NCBI RefSeq assembly: GCF_904063065.1
Contig: NZ_CAJFCL010000003.1
Location: forward strand, 186,001 to 250,000
DNA: 64,000 nucleotides
Source of the DNA: Pseudomonas paraversuta
GTDB lineage: Bacteria > Pseudomonadota > Gammaproteobacteria > Pseudomonadales > Pseudomonadaceae
Direction: 5' to 3'
Part shown: piece after piece, positions 35,537 to 48,137 of the stretch
Layout of the letters: each line of letters starts with the position of its first letter
Position numbering within the stretch: the first letter of the stretch is position 1
The notes under the pieces: model-generated
The model's input: the letters and a program-made list of their open reading frames with translations, nothing else
Database searches by the model: none
Told to the model about the DNA's origin: nothing
Program-made: the position numbers and the translations under genes

Positions 35537-37312
35537 ATGGCTAACACAGTTAATACACTCTCGTTCGACGCCATTATCATTGGCGGCGGCGGTGCAGGCA
35601 TGCGCGCTGCTCTGCAGCTGGCGCAAGGCGGTCACAAGACTGCCGTAATCACCAAGGTTTTCCCGACTCGTTCCCACACCGTATCGGCACAGGGTGGCAT
35701 TACCTGCGCGATCGCGTCTGCGGATCCAAACGATGACTGGCGCTGGCACATGTACGATACCGTCAAGGGCTCCGACTATATCGGTGACCAGGACGCTATC
35801 GAGTACATGTGTTCCGTAGGCCCGGAAGCCGTTTTCGAGCTGGAACACATGGGTCTGCCGTTCTCCCGTACCGAACAGGGCCGTATCTATCAGCGTCCTT
35901 TCGGCGGTCAGTCCAAGGACTTCGGTAAAGGCGGCCAGGCTGCCCGTACCTGCGCTGCAGCCGACCGTACCGGTCACGCGCTGTTGCACACCCTGTACCA
36001 GGCCAACCTGAAGGCCGGCACTGTATTCCTTAACGAATACTACGGTGTCGATCTGGTCAAGAACGAAGATGGTGCCTTTGTAGGCATGATCGTGATCTGC
36101 ATCGAAACTGGTGAAACCTCTTACGTCCGCGCTAACGCGACCGTATTGGCCACTGGTGGTGCAGGCCGTATCTACTCCTCTACTACCAACGCCCTGATCA
36201 ACACCGGTGACGGTATCGGCATGGCGCTGCGTGCAGGCGTACCGGTACAGGACATCGAAATGTGGCAGTTCCACCCGACCGGCATTGCCGGCGCCGGTGT
36301 ACTGGTTACAGAAGGTTGCCGTGGTGAAGGTGGATACCTGATCAACAAGCACGGTGAGCGTTTCATGGAGCGTTATGCTCCGAACGCCAAAGACCTTGCA
36401 GGTCGTGACGTTGTAGCACGCTCGATGGTTAAGGAAATCATCGCGGGCAACGGTTGCGGTCCGGATGGCGACCACGTAATGCTGAAACTCGATCACCTGG
36501 GTGAAGAAGTTCTGCACAGCCGTCTGCCAGGCATCATGGAGCTGTCCAAGACCTTCGCTCACGTCGATCCTGCCGTAGCGCCGATCCCGGTAGTTCCTAC
36601 CTGCCACTATATGATGGGCGGCGTTGCCACCAACATTCATGGTCAGGCTATTACCCAGGACGCTGAAGGCGTCGACCAGATCATCCCTGGCCTGTTTGCA
36701 GTGGGTGAAGTGGCTTGCGTATCGGTTCACGGTGCCAACCGTCTGGGCGGCAACTCGTTGCTCGACCTGGTGGTGTTCGGTCGTGCTGCCGGCCTGTTCC
36801 TGGAGCAGACCCTGAAAGAAGGCGTTGATTACGCCCGTCCGCGTCAGTCCGACATCGATGCTGCCCTGGCACGTCTGGATGGCCTGAACTCGCGTACCGA
36901 CGGCGAAGACGTCGCTACCCTGCGTAAAGAACTGCAAAGCTGCATGCAGAACTACTTCGGTGTATTCCGTACTGGCGAATACATGCAGAAGGGTATTGCC
37001 CAGCTGGCTGATCTGCGCGCGCGTATTGCCAACGTGAAAATCAACGATAAGAGCCAGGCGTTCAACACTGCTCGTATCGAAGCCCTTGAGCTGCAAAACC
37101 TGCTCGAAGTGGCTGAAGCGACTGCAATCGCTGCTGAAGTTCGTAAAGAGTCGCGCGGTGCTCACGCCCGTGAAGATTTCGAAGATCGTGACGACGTTAA
37201 CTGGCTGTGCCACACCCTGTACTTCCCGGGTGAAAAGCGCGTAGCCAAACGTGCGGTGAACTTCTCGCCGAAAACCGTTCCGACCTTTGAACCTATGATT
37301 CGGACTTACTAA
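35537..37312 (+). CDS. sdhA: Succinate dehydrogenase flavoprotein subunit
   Basis: 591 residues. The FAD dinucleotide fold [14 protein letters not shown] is at about residues 13-26, covalent FAD is carried by His47 in [11 protein letters not shown], and active-site segments include [20 protein letters not shown] and the Arg in [15 protein letters not shown]. It oxidises succinate to fumarate. It begins 3 bp after sdhD and is followed 11 bp later by sdhB. Confidence 0.98.
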   Translation: MANTVNTLSFDAIIIGGGGAGMRAALQLAQGGHKTAVITKVFPTRSHTVSAQGGITCAIASADPNDDWRWHMYDTVKGSDYIGDQDAIEYMCSVGPEAVFELEHMGLPFSRTEQGRIYQRPFGGQSKDFGKGGQAARTCAAADRTGHALLHTLYQANLKAGTVFLNEYYGVDLVKNEDGAFVGMIVICIETGETSYVRANATVLATGGAGRIYSSTTNALINTGDGIGMALRAGVPVQDIEMWQFHPTGIAGAGVLVTEGCRGEGGYLINKHGERFMERYAPNAKDLAGRDVVARSMVKEIIAGNGCGPDGDHVMLKLDHLGEEVLHSRLPGIMELSKTFAHVDPAVAPIPVVPTCHYMMGGVATNIHGQAITQDAEGVDQIIPGLFAVGEVACVSVHGANRLGGNSLLDLVVFGRAAGLFLEQTLKEGVDYARPRQSDIDAALARLDGLNSRTDGEDVATLRKELQSCMQNYFGVFRTGEYMQKGIAQLADLRARIANVKINDKSQAFNTARIEALELQNLLEVAEATAIAAEVRKESRGAHAREDFEDRDDVNWLCHTLYFPGEKRVAKRAVNFSPKTVPTFEPMIRTY

Positions 37313-37323
37313 GGGTGGCCGAT

Positions 37324-38028
37324 ATGTTGAAAGTCAGTGTTTATCGCTACAACCCGGATCAAGACGCCGCGCCGTTCATGCAGGAATTCCAGGTCAATAC
37401 CAACGGTAAAGACCTGATGGTGCTGGACGTGCTGGCCTTGATCAAAGAGCAGGACGAAGGTTTTTCCTATCGTCGCTCGTGCCGTGAGGGCGTTTGCGGC
37501 TCCGACGGCATGAACATCAACGGCAAAAACGCACTGGCTTGCGTTACGCCGCTGTCTGCTGTCGTAAAAGGTAACAAGTTGATCGTTCGTCCTCTGCCAG
37601 GTTTGCCGGTTATCCGTGACCTGGTCGTCGATATGAGCATCTTCTACAAGCAATACGAGAAGGTGAAGCCGTTCCTGCAGAACGATACTCCGGCCCCGGC
37701 CATTGAGCGTCTGCAGTCTCCGGAAGAGCGCGAGAAGCTCGACGGTCTGTACGAGTGCATCCTGTGCGCTTGCTGCTCGACTTCGTGCCCGTCCTTCTGG
37801 TGGAACCCGGACAAGTTCCTGGGCCCTGCTGCACTGCTGCAAGCCTACCGTTTCCTGGCTGACAGCCGTGACACCAAGACCAGCGAGCGTCTGGCTTCAC
37901 TGGATGACCCGTTCAGCGTATTCCGCTGCCGCGGGATCATGAACTGCGTAAACGTGTGTCCGAAGGGCCTGAACCCGACTAAGGCCATTGGTCACGTGCG
38001 TAGCATGCTGCTGCAGAGCGGCGTGTGA
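37324..38028 (+). CDS. sdhB: Succinate dehydrogenase iron-sulfur subunit
   Basis: 234 residues from the ATG at 37324 with AAGGGT about 8 nt upstream; a GTG 9 nt earlier is in frame but lacks a ribosome site. Cysteines for the [2Fe-2S] cluster are in SCREGVCGSDGMNINGK and the downstream LAC; those for the [4Fe-4S] and [3Fe-4S] clusters are in ECILCACCSTSCPSFWW and CRGIMNCVNVCPKGLNP. It carries electrons from FADH2 to the quinone site. Confidence 0.98.
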   Translation: MLKVSVYRYNPDQDAAPFMQEFQVNTNGKDLMVLDVLALIKEQDEGFSYRRSCREGVCGSDGMNINGKNALACVTPLSAVVKGNKLIVRPLPGLPVIRDLVVDMSIFYKQYEKVKPFLQNDTPAPAIERLQSPEEREKLDGLYECILCACCSTSCPSFWWNPDKFLGPAALLQAYRFLADSRDTKTSERLASLDDPFSVFRCRGIMNCVNVCPKGLNPTKAIGHVRSMLLQSGV

Positions 38029-38066
38029 TTCAAAGCTGTACTGCAGGATCGCTGTAACCGTAGATG

Positions 38067-38100
38067 CTACGGCGCAGGCTTCAACCGGCGCCGTAGTTTT
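38067..38100 (+). terminator. Hairpin with T-run between sdhB and sucA
   Basis: CTACGGCGC and GCGCCGTAG pair around an 11-base loop and are followed by TTTT. In a gap of 260 bp inside an otherwise continuous cluster it is probably a partial terminator that lowers, or separates, expression of suc from sdh. Confidence 0.75.
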
Positions 38101-38288
38101 AACCTGAGCAACAGCTCAAAAAGCTGCGGCTCTTATTTTGAAGAAATGAGACCAGCAGGGGCATCCGGGCTGGTACCCGGACTATCAGCGTGATCCTAAG
38201 TGGCTTGTTTTAGTCGCTGTATTCGGACTTTCTCAAGCGTGCTCTGGTGTTCTCGTCGATGGTGTCCCCTAACCGAGGGTGACCAAGC

Positions 38289-41120
38289 ATGCAAGAAAGC
38301 GTGATGCAGCGCATGTGGAACAGCGGCTATCTTTCAGGTGGTAACGCTGCCTATGTGGAAGAGCTCTATGAGCTCTACCTGCACGACCCTAACGCTGTGC
38401 CAGAAGAATGGCGCACCTACTTTCAGACGTTGCCCAATGACGGCAACTCTGCCAACGATGTTTCGCACTCTACAATCCGCGACCATTTCGTGCTGCTGGC
38501 AAAGAACCAGCGCCGCGCCCAACCGGTTTCTGCCGGGAGCGTGAGCAGTGAGCATGAGAAGAAGCAAGTTGAAGTGCTGCGATTGATCCAGGCCTATCGG
38601 ATGCGCGGCCACCAGGCAGCCCAGCTTGATCCGCTGGGGCTGTGGCAGCGTCCTGCACCTGCAGACCTGTCGATCAATCATTACGGCTTGACCAATGCCG
38701 ATCTTGATACGACCTTCCGTGCCGGCGACCTGTATATCGGCAAAGAGGAAGCGAGCCTACGCGAAATTCTCGAAGCTTTGCAGCAGACATATTGCCGCAC
38801 CATTGGCGCCGAGTTCACGCACATCGTCGATTCCGAGCAGCGCCACTGGTTTGAACAGCGCCTCGAAAGCGTACGTGGCCGTCCAACCTACTCGGCAGAG
38901 ATCAAGGGCCATTTGCTTGAGCGCGTGACTGCTGCTGAAGGCCTGGAAAAGTACCTGGGCACCAAGTACCCGGGCACCAAGCGTTTTGGCCTGGAAGGTG
39001 GCGAGAGCCTGATTCCTTTGCTGGACGAGCTGATCCAGCGTTCGGGCAACTACGGCACCAAAGAAATCGTTATCGGCATGGCCCACCGTGGCCGTCTGAA
39101 CGTTCTGGTCAACACCTTCGGTAAAAACCCGCGCGACCTGTTCGACGAGTTTGAAGGCAAGAAGAAAATCGAGCTGGGTTCCGGTGACGTTAAATACCAC
39201 CAGGGCTTCTCCTCCAACGTCATGACCTCCGGTGGCGAAGTCCACCTGGCGATGGCGTTCAACCCTTCCCACCTGGAAATCGTTTCTCCAGTGGTTGAAG
39301 GTTCGGTACGTGCACGCCAGGATCGTCGTAACGACAAGACCGGCGAAAAAGTGCTGCCGATTTCCATCCACGGTGATGCTGCATTCGCAGGTCAGGGCGT
39401 GGTCATGGAAACCTTCCAGATGTCGCAGACCCGCGGCTTCAAGACTGGCGGTACGGTTCACCTGGTGATCAACAACCAGGTTGGCTTCACCATCAGCAAC
39501 CCTGAAGACTCGCGCTCTACCGAGTACTGCACTGACGTCGCGAAAATGATTCAGGCGCCGATCCTCCATGTAAATGGTGATGATCCGGAAGCCGTATTGT
39601 TCGTGACCCAGCTGGCAATCGACTACCGCATGCAGTTCAAGCGTGACGTCGTGATCGACCTGTTCTGCTACCGCCGTCGCGGTCACAACGAGGCCGACGA
39701 GCCAAACGGCACTCAGCCGTTGATGTATCAGCAGATCGCCAAGCAGCGCACTACCCGTGAACTGTATGCCGAGCGTCTGACTCAGGAAAACGTGGTTGAC
39801 GCAGAGCGCGTTCAGTCCAAGATCGACGAATATCGCAACGCGCTGGACAACGGTCTGCATGTTGTGAAAAGTCTGGTCAAAGAGCCGAACAAAGAGCTGT
39901 TCGTTGACTGGCGTCCGTACCTGGGCCACGCCTGGACTGCGCGTCACGACACGCGTTTTGATCTGAAAACCCTGCAAGAACTGTCGGCCAAGCTGCTGGA
40001 AATTCCAGAAGGCTTCGTGGTTCAGCGTCAGGTGTCGAAGATCTACGAAGATCGTCAAAAAATGCAAGCCGGCGGCCTGCCGATCAACTGGGGTTATGCC
40101 GAAACCATGGCATACGCGACCCTGGCGTTCGAAGGTCACCCGATTCGCATGACCGGTCAGGACATCGGCCGCGGTACGTTCTCGCACCGTCACGCCGTGT
40201 TGCACAACCAGAAAGATGCTGGCACCTACATCCCGCTGCAGCACCTGTACCAGGGTCAGCCACGTTTTGACCTGTACGACTCGCTGCTGTCTGAAGAGGC
40301 TGTACTGGCGTTCGAATACGGTTATTCGACCACCACGCCGGATGCTCTGGTTATCTGGGAAGCCCAGTTCGGCGATTTCGCCAACGGCGCCCAGGTTGTA
40401 ATTGACCAGTTCATCACCAGCGGTGAGCACAAGTGGGGCCGTCTGTGCGGTCTGACCATGTTGCTGCCACACGGTTACGAAGGTCAGGGCCCGGAGCACT
40501 CCTCCGCACGTCTTGAGCGTTACCTGCAATTGTGTGCCGAGCACAACATTCAGGTGTGCGTACCAACGACTCCAGCGCAGATTTACCACCTGCTGCGCCG
40601 TCAGGTTATCCGTCCGCTGCGCAAGCCGCTGATCGTCCTGACACCCAAGTCGTTGCTGCGTCACAAATTGGCAGTCTCGACCCTGGAAGATCTGGCCGAA
40701 GGTTCGTTCCAGACCGTTATTCCGGAGATCGATGCACAGGATCCGGCGAAAGTCGGTCGCATCGTGCTGTGTAGCGGCAAGGTCTACTACGACCTGTTGG
40801 AAAAACGCCGTGCCGAAGGTCGTGATGACATCGCCATCGTGCGTCTTGAGCAGCTGTACCCGTTCCCTGAGGACGACTTGATTGAAGTCCTGGCTCCGTA
40901 CAAAAACGCCAAACACATTGTCTGGTGTCAGGAAGAGCCGATGAACCAGGGTGCCTGGTACTGCAGCCAGCATCACATGCGCCGCATCATTGGCGGTCAC
41001 GATAAATCTCTCGTACTTGAGTACGCGGGCCGTGACGCTTCTGCTGCACCTGCTTGTGGTTATGCATCGATGCACGCCGAGCAACAGGCAAAACTGTTGC
41101 AAGACGCGTTTACTGTTTAA
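38289..41120 (+). CDS. sucA: 2-Oxoglutarate dehydrogenase E1 component
   Basis: 943 residues, full length. The N-terminal segment MQRMWNSGYLSGGNAAYVEE is the E2-binding region of the family. The thiamine-diphosphate domain has IVIGMAHRGRLNVL near 260 and HGDAAFAGQGVVMET near 360; the second transketolase-like domain has RGTFSHRHAVLHNQ and the EFGYSTTTPDALVIWEAQFG region. It decarboxylates 2-oxoglutarate and passes the succinyl group to the lipoyl arm of SucB. Confidence 0.98.
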   Translation: MQESVMQRMWNSGYLSGGNAAYVEELYELYLHDPNAVPEEWRTYFQTLPNDGNSANDVSHSTIRDHFVLLAKNQRRAQPVSAGSVSSEHEKKQVEVLRLIQAYRMRGHQAAQLDPLGLWQRPAPADLSINHYGLTNADLDTTFRAGDLYIGKEEASLREILEALQQTYCRTIGAEFTHIVDSEQRHWFEQRLESVRGRPTYSAEIKGHLLERVTAAEGLEKYLGTKYPGTKRFGLEGGESLIPLLDELIQRSGNYGTKEIVIGMAHRGRLNVLVNTFGKNPRDLFDEFEGKKKIELGSGDVKYHQGFSSNVMTSGGEVHLAMAFNPSHLEIVSPVVEGSVRARQDRRNDKTGEKVLPISIHGDAAFAGQGVVMETFQMSQTRGFKTGGTVHLVINNQVGFTISNPEDSRSTEYCTDVAKMIQAPILHVNGDDPEAVLFVTQLAIDYRMQFKRDVVIDLFCYRRRGHNEADEPNGTQPLMYQQIAKQRTTRELYAERLTQENVVDAERVQSKIDEYRNALDNGLHVVKSLVKEPNKELFVDWRPYLGHAWTARHDTRFDLKTLQELSAKLLEIPEGFVVQRQVSKIYEDRQKMQAGGLPINWGYAETMAYATLAFEGHPIRMTGQDIGRGTFSHRHAVLHNQKDAGTYIPLQHLYQGQPRFDLYDSLLSEEAVLAFEYGYSTTTPDALVIWEAQFGDFANGAQVVIDQFITSGEHKWGRLCGLTMLLPHGYEGQGPEHSSARLERYLQLCAEHNIQVCVPTTPAQIYHLLRRQVIRPLRKPLIVLTPKSLLRHKLAVSTLEDLAEGSFQTVIPEIDAQDPAKVGRIVLCSGKVYYDLLEKRRAEGRDDIAIVRLEQLYPFPEDDLIEVLAPYKNAKHIVWCQEEPMNQGAWYCSQHHMRRIIGGHDKSLVLEYAGRDASAAPACGYASMHAEQQAKLLQDAFTV

Positions 41121-41160
41121 CGCCTTCGCGCACTGAAACCGAATTTAAGGAACCACGAAC

Positions 41161-42399
41161 ATGGCTATCGAGATTAAAGCCCCTACTTTTCCGGAATCGG
41201 TTGCCGATGGCACCGTTGCCACCTGGCACAAACAACCAGGCGACGCTGTAAAGCGCGACGACCTGATTGTTGACATCGAAACTGACAAGGTTGTGCTGGA
41301 AGTACTGGCTACAGCTGACGGCGTTCTGGGCGCCATCGTCAAGAACGAAGGCGACACCGTTCTGTCCGACGAAGTCCTGGGCTCCATCGTTGAAGGCGGC
41401 GCTGCTGCTGCCGCGCCAGCCGCTGCTGCTGCACCTGCCGCTCAGGCTGCTGCACCTGCCGCTCAGGCTGCTGCTCCTGCCGGCGAAGGCGAAGACGATC
41501 CTGTTGCAGCTCCGGCTGCTCGCAAGATCGCTGAAGAAAACGGCATCAACATCGCTTCCGTTGCCGGTACTGGCAAAGGCGGTCGTGTGACCAAGGAAGA
41601 CGTGGTAGCTGCTGTTGCTGCCAAGAAGGCCGCTCCGGCTGCTGCTCCGGCCAAAGCCGCTGCTGCACCGGCTGCTCCTGTTCTGGCTGCGGGCGACCGT
41701 GTCGAGAAGCGTGTTCCGATGACCCGCGTTCGCGCTACCGTGGCCAAGCGCCTGGTAGAAGCGCAATCGAACATGGCGATGCTGACTACTTTCAACGAAG
41801 TGGACATGACCGAAGTCATGGCACTGCGTTCGAAGTACAAGGACCTGTTCGAGAAGTCCCACAACGGCGTACGCCTGGGCTTCATGTCGTTCTTCGTGAA
41901 AGCAACCACCGAAGCGCTGAAACGCTTCCCGGCTGTTAACGCTTCGATCGACGGCTCCGACATCGTTTACCACGGCTACGCCGACATCGGTGTTGCTGTT
42001 TCCAGCGACCGTGGTCTGGTGGTACCGGTTCTGCGTAACGCCGAACTGATGAGCCTGGCCGAAATCGAAGGCGGCATCGCCGCTTACGGTAAAAAAGCCC
42101 GTGACGGCAAGCTGTCGATGGACGAAATGACCGGTGGTACTTTCACCATCACCAACGGTGGTACTTTCGGTTCGATGATGTCGACCCCGATCGTTAACCC
42201 GCCGCAAGCCGCAATCCTGGGCATGCACAACATCCTTCAGCGTCCAATGGCAATCAACGGTCAGGTTGTAATCCGCCCGATGATGTATTTGGCTCTGTCC
42301 TACGATCACCGCTTGATCGATGGCAAAGAAGCTGTAAGTTTCCTGGTAGCAATCAAAAACCTGCTGGAAGATCCAGCGCGTCTGCTGCTGGATATCTAA
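41161..42399 (+). CDS. sucB: Dihydrolipoyl succinyltransferase (2-oxoglutarate dehydrogenase E2)
   Basis: 412 residues. The lipoyl domain (1-78) carries the modified Lys43 in [11 protein letters not shown]. An Ala/Pro-rich flexible linker with near-tandem AAPAAQ repeats covers about 80-105, then the E1/E3-binding domain (about 115-150, [20 protein letters not shown]), a second Ala/Pro linker and the catalytic domain with the active-site His in [13 protein letters not shown]. The gene starts 40 bp after sucA. Confidence 0.98.
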   Translation: MAIEIKAPTFPESVADGTVATWHKQPGDAVKRDDLIVDIETDKVVLEVLATADGVLGAIVKNEGDTVLSDEVLGSIVEGGAAAAAPAAAAAPAAQAAAPAAQAAAPAGEGEDDPVAAPAARKIAEENGINIASVAGTGKGGRVTKEDVVAAVAAKKAAPAAAPAKAAAAPAAPVLAAGDRVEKRVPMTRVRATVAKRLVEAQSNMAMLTTFNEVDMTEVMALRSKYKDLFEKSHNGVRLGFMSFFVKATTEALKRFPAVNASIDGSDIVYHGYADIGVAVSSDRGLVVPVLRNAELMSLAEIEGGIAAYGKKARDGKLSMDEMTGGTFTITNGGTFGSMMSTPIVNPPQAAILGMHNILQRPMAINGQVVIRPMMYLALSYDHRLIDGKEAVSFLVAIKNLLEDPARLLLDI

Positions 42400-42400
42400 A

Positions 42401-43939
<1,539 letters not shown>

Positions 43940-44165
43940 TACCAGACAATAAGAAACCACGGCGGTTTGCCCGTCGTGAGCCTTGCACGCAAGCCTCACC
44001 GCGGAACTTCCGCCGGACGCAGTCTTATGTCGCTTGAGCCAGATCCGACCTCGCCCACGCGGGAGTCGGGCTGGTCCGGGCAGCACAAGCAGCAGTCACA
44101 GGTGGTGCGGCACTAATCCAAGTGCAGCGCCGAATGCGCAGTACCTAACGAAGACGGTAAAAAGC

Positions 44166-45332
44166 ATGAATCTTCACGAGTATCAGGGTAAGCAGCTGTT
44201 CGCTGAATACGGCCTGCCAGTATCCAAGGGTTATGCAGTAGATACCCCGGAAGCAGCCGCAGAAGCTTGCGATAAAATCGGCGGGACTGAATGGGTTGTC
44301 AAAGCCCAGGTTCACGCAGGTGGTCGCGGTAAAGCGGGCGGCGTTAAGCTGGTTCGCAGCAAAGAAGACGCTAAAGCATTCGCACAACAGTGGTTGGGCA
44401 AGCGTCTGGTGACTTACCAGACTGATGCCAATGGTCAGCCGGTCACCAAGATCCTGGTTGAATCGTGCACTGATATCGCTAAAGAGCTGTACCTGGGCGC
44501 TGTCGTTGACCGTTCGAGCCGCCGCATCGTGTTCATGGCTTCCACCGAAGGTGGCGTGGACATCGAGAAAATCGCTCACGACACTCCAGAAAAAATTCTG
44601 AAAGCTACTATCGATCCACTGGTTGGCGCACAGCCATTCCAGGGTCGCGAGTTGGCATTCCAGTTGGGTCTGGAAGGCAAGCAAGTTGCTCAGTTCGCCA
44701 AGATCTTCGTAGGTCTGGCCAAGCTGTTCAAGGATCACGATCTGGCCCTGCTGGAAGTGAACCCGCTGGTAATCAAGACTGACGGCGATCTGCACTGCCT
44801 CGATGCGAAAATCAACATCGACGCCAACGCCATGTATCGTCAGCCTAAGCTGAAAACTTTCCACGATCCGTCGCAAGACGATCCGCGCGAAGCGCACGCT
44901 GCCAAGTTCGAACTGAACTACGTGGCACTGGAAGGCAACATCGGTTGCATGGTCAACGGTGCTGGCCTGGCCATGGGTACCATGGACATCGTCAACCTGC
45001 ATGGCGGCAAGCCAGCCAACTTCCTTGACGTTGGTGGCGGCGCAACCAAAGAACGCGTAACTGAAGCGTTCAAGATCATCCTGTCCGACAGCAATGTCGC
45101 TGCAGTACTGGTCAACATCTTCGGCGGCATCGTTCGTTGCGACATGATTGCCGAAGGCATCATCGGTGCAGTGAAAGAAGTCGGCGTGAAAATCCCGGTG
45201 GTTGTTCGCCTTGAAGGCAACAACGCTGAACTGGGCGCTAAAGTACTGGCAGAAAGCGGCTTGAACATCATCGCTGCTACCAGCTTGACCGACGCTGCTC
45301 AACAAGTTGTTAAAGCTGCGGAGGGCAAGTAA
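44166..45332 (+). CDS. sucC: Succinyl-CoA synthetase beta subunit
   Basis: 388 residues from the ATG at 44166. The frame is open a further 183 nt upstream, but that extension is Arg/Ser-rich with no homology, and the family starts [12 protein letters not shown]. The ATP-grasp domain contains [18 protein letters not shown], and the C-terminal CoA-ligase-type domain contains [16 protein letters not shown]. It is separated from lpdG by 226 bp with no other gene and overlaps sucD by 1 bp. Confidence 0.97.
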   Translation: MNLHEYQGKQLFAEYGLPVSKGYAVDTPEAAAEACDKIGGTEWVVKAQVHAGGRGKAGGVKLVRSKEDAKAFAQQWLGKRLVTYQTDANGQPVTKILVESCTDIAKELYLGAVVDRSSRRIVFMASTEGGVDIEKIAHDTPEKILKATIDPLVGAQPFQGRELAFQLGLEGKQVAQFAKIFVGLAKLFKDHDLALLEVNPLVIKTDGDLHCLDAKINIDANAMYRQPKLKTFHDPSQDDPREAHAAKFELNYVALEGNIGCMVNGAGLAMGTMDIVNLHGGKPANFLDVGGGATKERVTEAFKIILSDSNVAAVLVNIFGGIVRCDMIAEGIIGAVKEVGVKIPVVVRLEGNNAELGAKVLAESGLNIIAATSLTDAAQQVVKAAEGK

Positions 45333-46213
45333 TGAGCGTCCTGATCAATAAAGACACCAAAGTTATCTGCCAGGGTATTACCGGTTCGCAAGGTAGCTTC
45401 CACACCCAGCAAGCCATCGAATACGGCACCAAGATGGTTGGTGGCGTAACTCCTGGTAAAGGCGGCACCGAGCACCTGGGTCTGCCAGTGTTCAACACCG
45501 TGAAAGAAGCTGTAGCAGCCACTGGCGCAACCGCCAGCGTGATCTACGTTCCGGCTCCTTTCTGCAAGGATTCCATCCTTGAAGCAGCGTTCGGCGGCAT
45601 CAAGCTGATCGTTTGCATCACTGAAGGCATTCCTACCCTGGACATGCTTGACGCTAAAGTTAAGTGCGACGAACTGGGCGTAGTCCTGATCGGCCCTAAC
45701 TGCCCTGGCGTTATCACTCCAGGCGAATGCAAGATCGGCATCATGCCAGGTCACATTCACTTGCCAGGCAAAGTAGGCATCGTGTCGCGTTCCGGCACCC
45801 TGACTTACGAAGCTGTCAAGCAAACTACTGACGCCGGTTTCGGTCAGTCGACTTGCGTTGGTATCGGTGGTGACCCGATCCCGGGCTCCAACTTCATCGA
45901 CATCCTGAAGTTGTTCCAGGAAGACCCGAAGACCGAAGCGATCGTAATGATCGGTGAGATCGGCGGTTCGGCTGAAGAAGAAGCGGCTGCCTACATCAAG
46001 GCACACGTGACCAAGCCGGTTGTTTCCTACATCGCTGGTGTGACTGCCCCTGCTGGCAAGCGCATGGGCCATGCTGGCGCAATCATCTCTGGCGGCAAGG
46101 GTACTGCAGACGAGAAGTTTGCTGCTCTGGAAGACGCAGGCGTTAAAACCGTGCGTTCGCTGGCAGACATCGGCAAGGCTCTGTCCGAGCTGACTGGCTG
46201 GGCAATCAAGTAA
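45332..46213 (+). CDS. sucD: Succinyl-CoA synthetase alpha subunit
   Basis: 293 residues. The CoA-binding Rossmann domain has [17 protein letters not shown] near residue 13, and the phosphorylated His247 is in [16 protein letters not shown]. Its start overlaps the sucC stop by one base (TAATG). It is the last gene of the TCA operon and is followed by a strong terminator. Confidence 0.98.
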   Translation: MSVLINKDTKVICQGITGSQGSFHTQQAIEYGTKMVGGVTPGKGGTEHLGLPVFNTVKEAVAATGATASVIYVPAPFCKDSILEAAFGGIKLIVCITEGIPTLDMLDAKVKCDELGVVLIGPNCPGVITPGECKIGIMPGHIHLPGKVGIVSRSGTLTYEAVKQTTDAGFGQSTCVGIGGDPIPGSNFIDILKLFQEDPKTEAIVMIGEIGGSAEEEAAAYIKAHVTKPVVSYIAGVTAPAGKRMGHAGAIISGGKGTADEKFAALEDAGVKTVRSLADIGKALSELTGWAIK

Positions 46214-46243
46214 GCCTCGCGCTTAACTGATAGTTACACCAGG

Positions 46244-46269
46244 CAAAGGCCACCTTCGGGTGGCCTTTG
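46244..46269 (+). terminator. Intrinsic terminator after sucD
   Basis: CAAAGGCCACC, TTCG loop, GGTGGCCTTTG: an 11-bp perfect stem 30 bp after the stop. It lacks a long T-run but the tetraloop stem is very stable. Confidence 0.85.
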
Positions 46270-46639
46270 TGCGTTTGGGGAATTAAACAGCGAGTGGTGC
46301 CGCAAGCTGGCTTGATGCCGGGTGCGCGCGAGCAAACTTGCTCCAATAGTTATAATAACTTTAGGAGAAATCCTATTTACGAATAAGAAAATCACATCAA
46401 AACGTTTTTCGATGTCATTTAAGCGACAACTGCGTTCGTTCATCGGACAGTGCGCCCTGTAACAGTGCGCGCCATGGAAAAAATCGGTAACCTTGCCGCC
46501 AACTCTGCATTTCTGCGTATGCATCCCAAAAGGAAGCCGCGCGCTAGACGGGTCGGCCTTATTCAGGCTGACAGCATTTCCCACATCCGCACGGGAAATT
46601 CCCCTCTAAATTCCGATTCAGTAGTGTGGTATTTCCGTA
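46270..46639. other. Non-coding region upstream of braB
   Basis: 370 bp. It holds a degenerate REP fragment near 46330-46344, an isolated TATAAT at 46351-46356 without a good -35, and an AT-rich stretch to about 46440. Open frames crossing it in other directions have no ribosome sites or family features. A long braB leader is possible. Confidence 0.5.
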
Positions 46640-47953
46640 ATGAAAGTTTTGAAAGGCCAGGACATTCTGGCACTTGGGTTTATGACATTTGCCCTGTTTG
46701 TCGGGGCTGGCAATATCATTTTTCCACCTATCGTTGGCCTGCAGTCCGGACCTCACGTCTGGATGGCTGCACTGGGTTTCCTGATTACTGCTGTCGGCCT
46801 GCCGGTGGTTACCGTCATTGCGCTGGCTAAAGTCGGCGGCGGCATGGATGCACTGAGCAGCCCGATCGGCAAACTGGCTGGCGGCATACTTGCAGCTGTT
46901 TGCTACCTGGCTGTCGGTCCGCTGTTCGCCACCCCGCGTACAGCCACCGTATCCTTTGAGGTCGGCCTGGCCCCTTTGACCGGTGAAAGCCCGCTGGCGC
47001 TGTTTTTGTACAGCTCGGTGTACTTCCTGATCGTGTTCTTCGTGTCGTTGTATCCGGGCCGCTTGCTGGATACCGTTGGCCGCTTCCTGGCGCCGCTGAA
47101 AATCATTGCCCTGGCGATCCTCGGCATTGCAGCCTTTGCCTTGCCTGCCGGTGATATTGGCGTTGCGACCCCGGAATACGTGGCAGCACCGTTCTCCCAG
47201 GGCTTTATCAATGGTTACCTGACCATGGATACCCTCGGCGCACTGGTGTTCGGCATCGTGATCGTCAACGCAATCCGTTCCCGCGGTGTCGAATCGCCAA
47301 AACTGATTACCCGGTACGCAATCATTGCCGGCCTGATCGCCGGTGTCGGTCTGGCGCTGGTATACGTCAGCCTGTTCCGTCTGGGTGCGGGCAGCCATGA
47401 AGTGGCCGCCGGTGCAACCAACGGCGCAGCCGTACTGCACGCCTATGTTCAGCACACCTTCGGTTCGCTGGGCAGCGGTTTCCTGGCCGTATTGATTGCC
47501 CTGGCGTGCCTGGTTACTGCCGTTGGCCTGACCTGTGCCTGCGCGGAATACTTCAGCAAGATACTGCCGCTGTCCTACAAGACACTGGTGGTTATCCTCG
47601 CCGTATTCTCGCTGTTCGTCTCCAACCTTGGTCTGACCAAGTTGATCGCCTTCTCGATCCCGCTGCTGACGGCAATCTACCCGCCATGCATCGTCCTTGT
47701 GGCCTTGAGCTTCTGCAAAGGCTTGTGGCATGCGCAGGCACGGATTGTTGGCCCGGTGATGCTGGTGTCGTTTATCTTCGGCACTATCGATGCGCTGAAA
47801 GGCGCAGGTCTGGGTGAGTGGATTCCTGCCCAGCTGGCCAACATGCCATTCAGCAATCAGGGGCTGGCGTGGTTGGTGCCGAGCCTGGTGATCTTGCTGG
47901 CTGCAGTGATTTGCGACCGTATGCTGGGTAAGCGTCAAGAAGCTATCGCGTAA
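46640..47953 (+). CDS. braB: Branched-chain amino acid/cation symporter, LIV-II type
   Basis: 437 residues with about twelve membrane helices. The start [20 protein letters not shown], then IIFPPIVG, is the hallmark of the LivII/BraB/BrnQ family. It imports leucine, isoleucine and valine with a cation across the inner membrane. braB following sucCD matches the P. aeruginosa order as I recall it, which supports the name braB over braZ. A strong terminator follows. Confidence 0.94.
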   Translation: MKVLKGQDILALGFMTFALFVGAGNIIFPPIVGLQSGPHVWMAALGFLITAVGLPVVTVIALAKVGGGMDALSSPIGKLAGGILAAVCYLAVGPLFATPRTATVSFEVGLAPLTGESPLALFLYSSVYFLIVFFVSLYPGRLLDTVGRFLAPLKIIALAILGIAAFALPAGDIGVATPEYVAAPFSQGFINGYLTMDTLGALVFGIVIVNAIRSRGVESPKLITRYAIIAGLIAGVGLALVYVSLFRLGAGSHEVAAGATNGAAVLHAYVQHTFGSLGSGFLAVLIALACLVTAVGLTCACAEYFSKILPLSYKTLVVILAVFSLFVSNLGLTKLIAFSIPLLTAIYPPCIVLVALSFCKGLWHAQARIVGPVMLVSFIFGTIDALKGAGLGEWIPAQLANMPFSNQGLAWLVPSLVILLAAVICDRMLGKRQEAIA

Positions 47954-47993
47954 TGACCGGGCACGCCAAAAGCGCGCTTTGAGTCAATCAAAA

Positions 47994-48027
47994 AGCCCTG
48001 CATCCAATGGATGCAGGGCTTTTTTTA
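47994..48027 (+). terminator. Intrinsic terminator after braB
   Basis: GCCCTGCATCC, AAT loop, GGATGCAGGGC, then TTTTTTT. It is a textbook hairpin 40 bp after the braB stop. Confidence 0.95.
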
Positions 48028-48090
48028 TGGTCGAACTTTTAAACCCTGAGTTGAACATTGCCGGTTTGATTTGTTGATCTCCAGATGCAA

Positions 48091-48115
48091 CAAAGCCTGC
48101 ACTAGGCAGGCTTTG
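48091..48115 (-). terminator. Terminator after the small lipoprotein gene
   Basis: CAAAGCCTGC, ACTAG, GCAGGCTTTG: a perfect 10-bp stem about 22 bp beyond the stop of the minus-strand lipoprotein gene. Confidence 0.85.
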
Positions 48116-48137
48116 TGGTGCCGCTCACAAAAGCAGA

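Noticed and set aside
35240..37213. 657-codon minus-strand open frame opposite sdhA
   Set aside because: It is the antisense shadow of sdhD/sdhA, a common effect of GC-rich codon use; no ribosome site or domain. The same holds for the long antisense frames opposite sucA, lpdG, sucC, prc and htpG.
46234..46584. 116-codon minus-strand frame between sucD and braB
   Set aside because: It starts in the braB leader, runs through a degenerate REP and over the sucD terminator, and has no family features.
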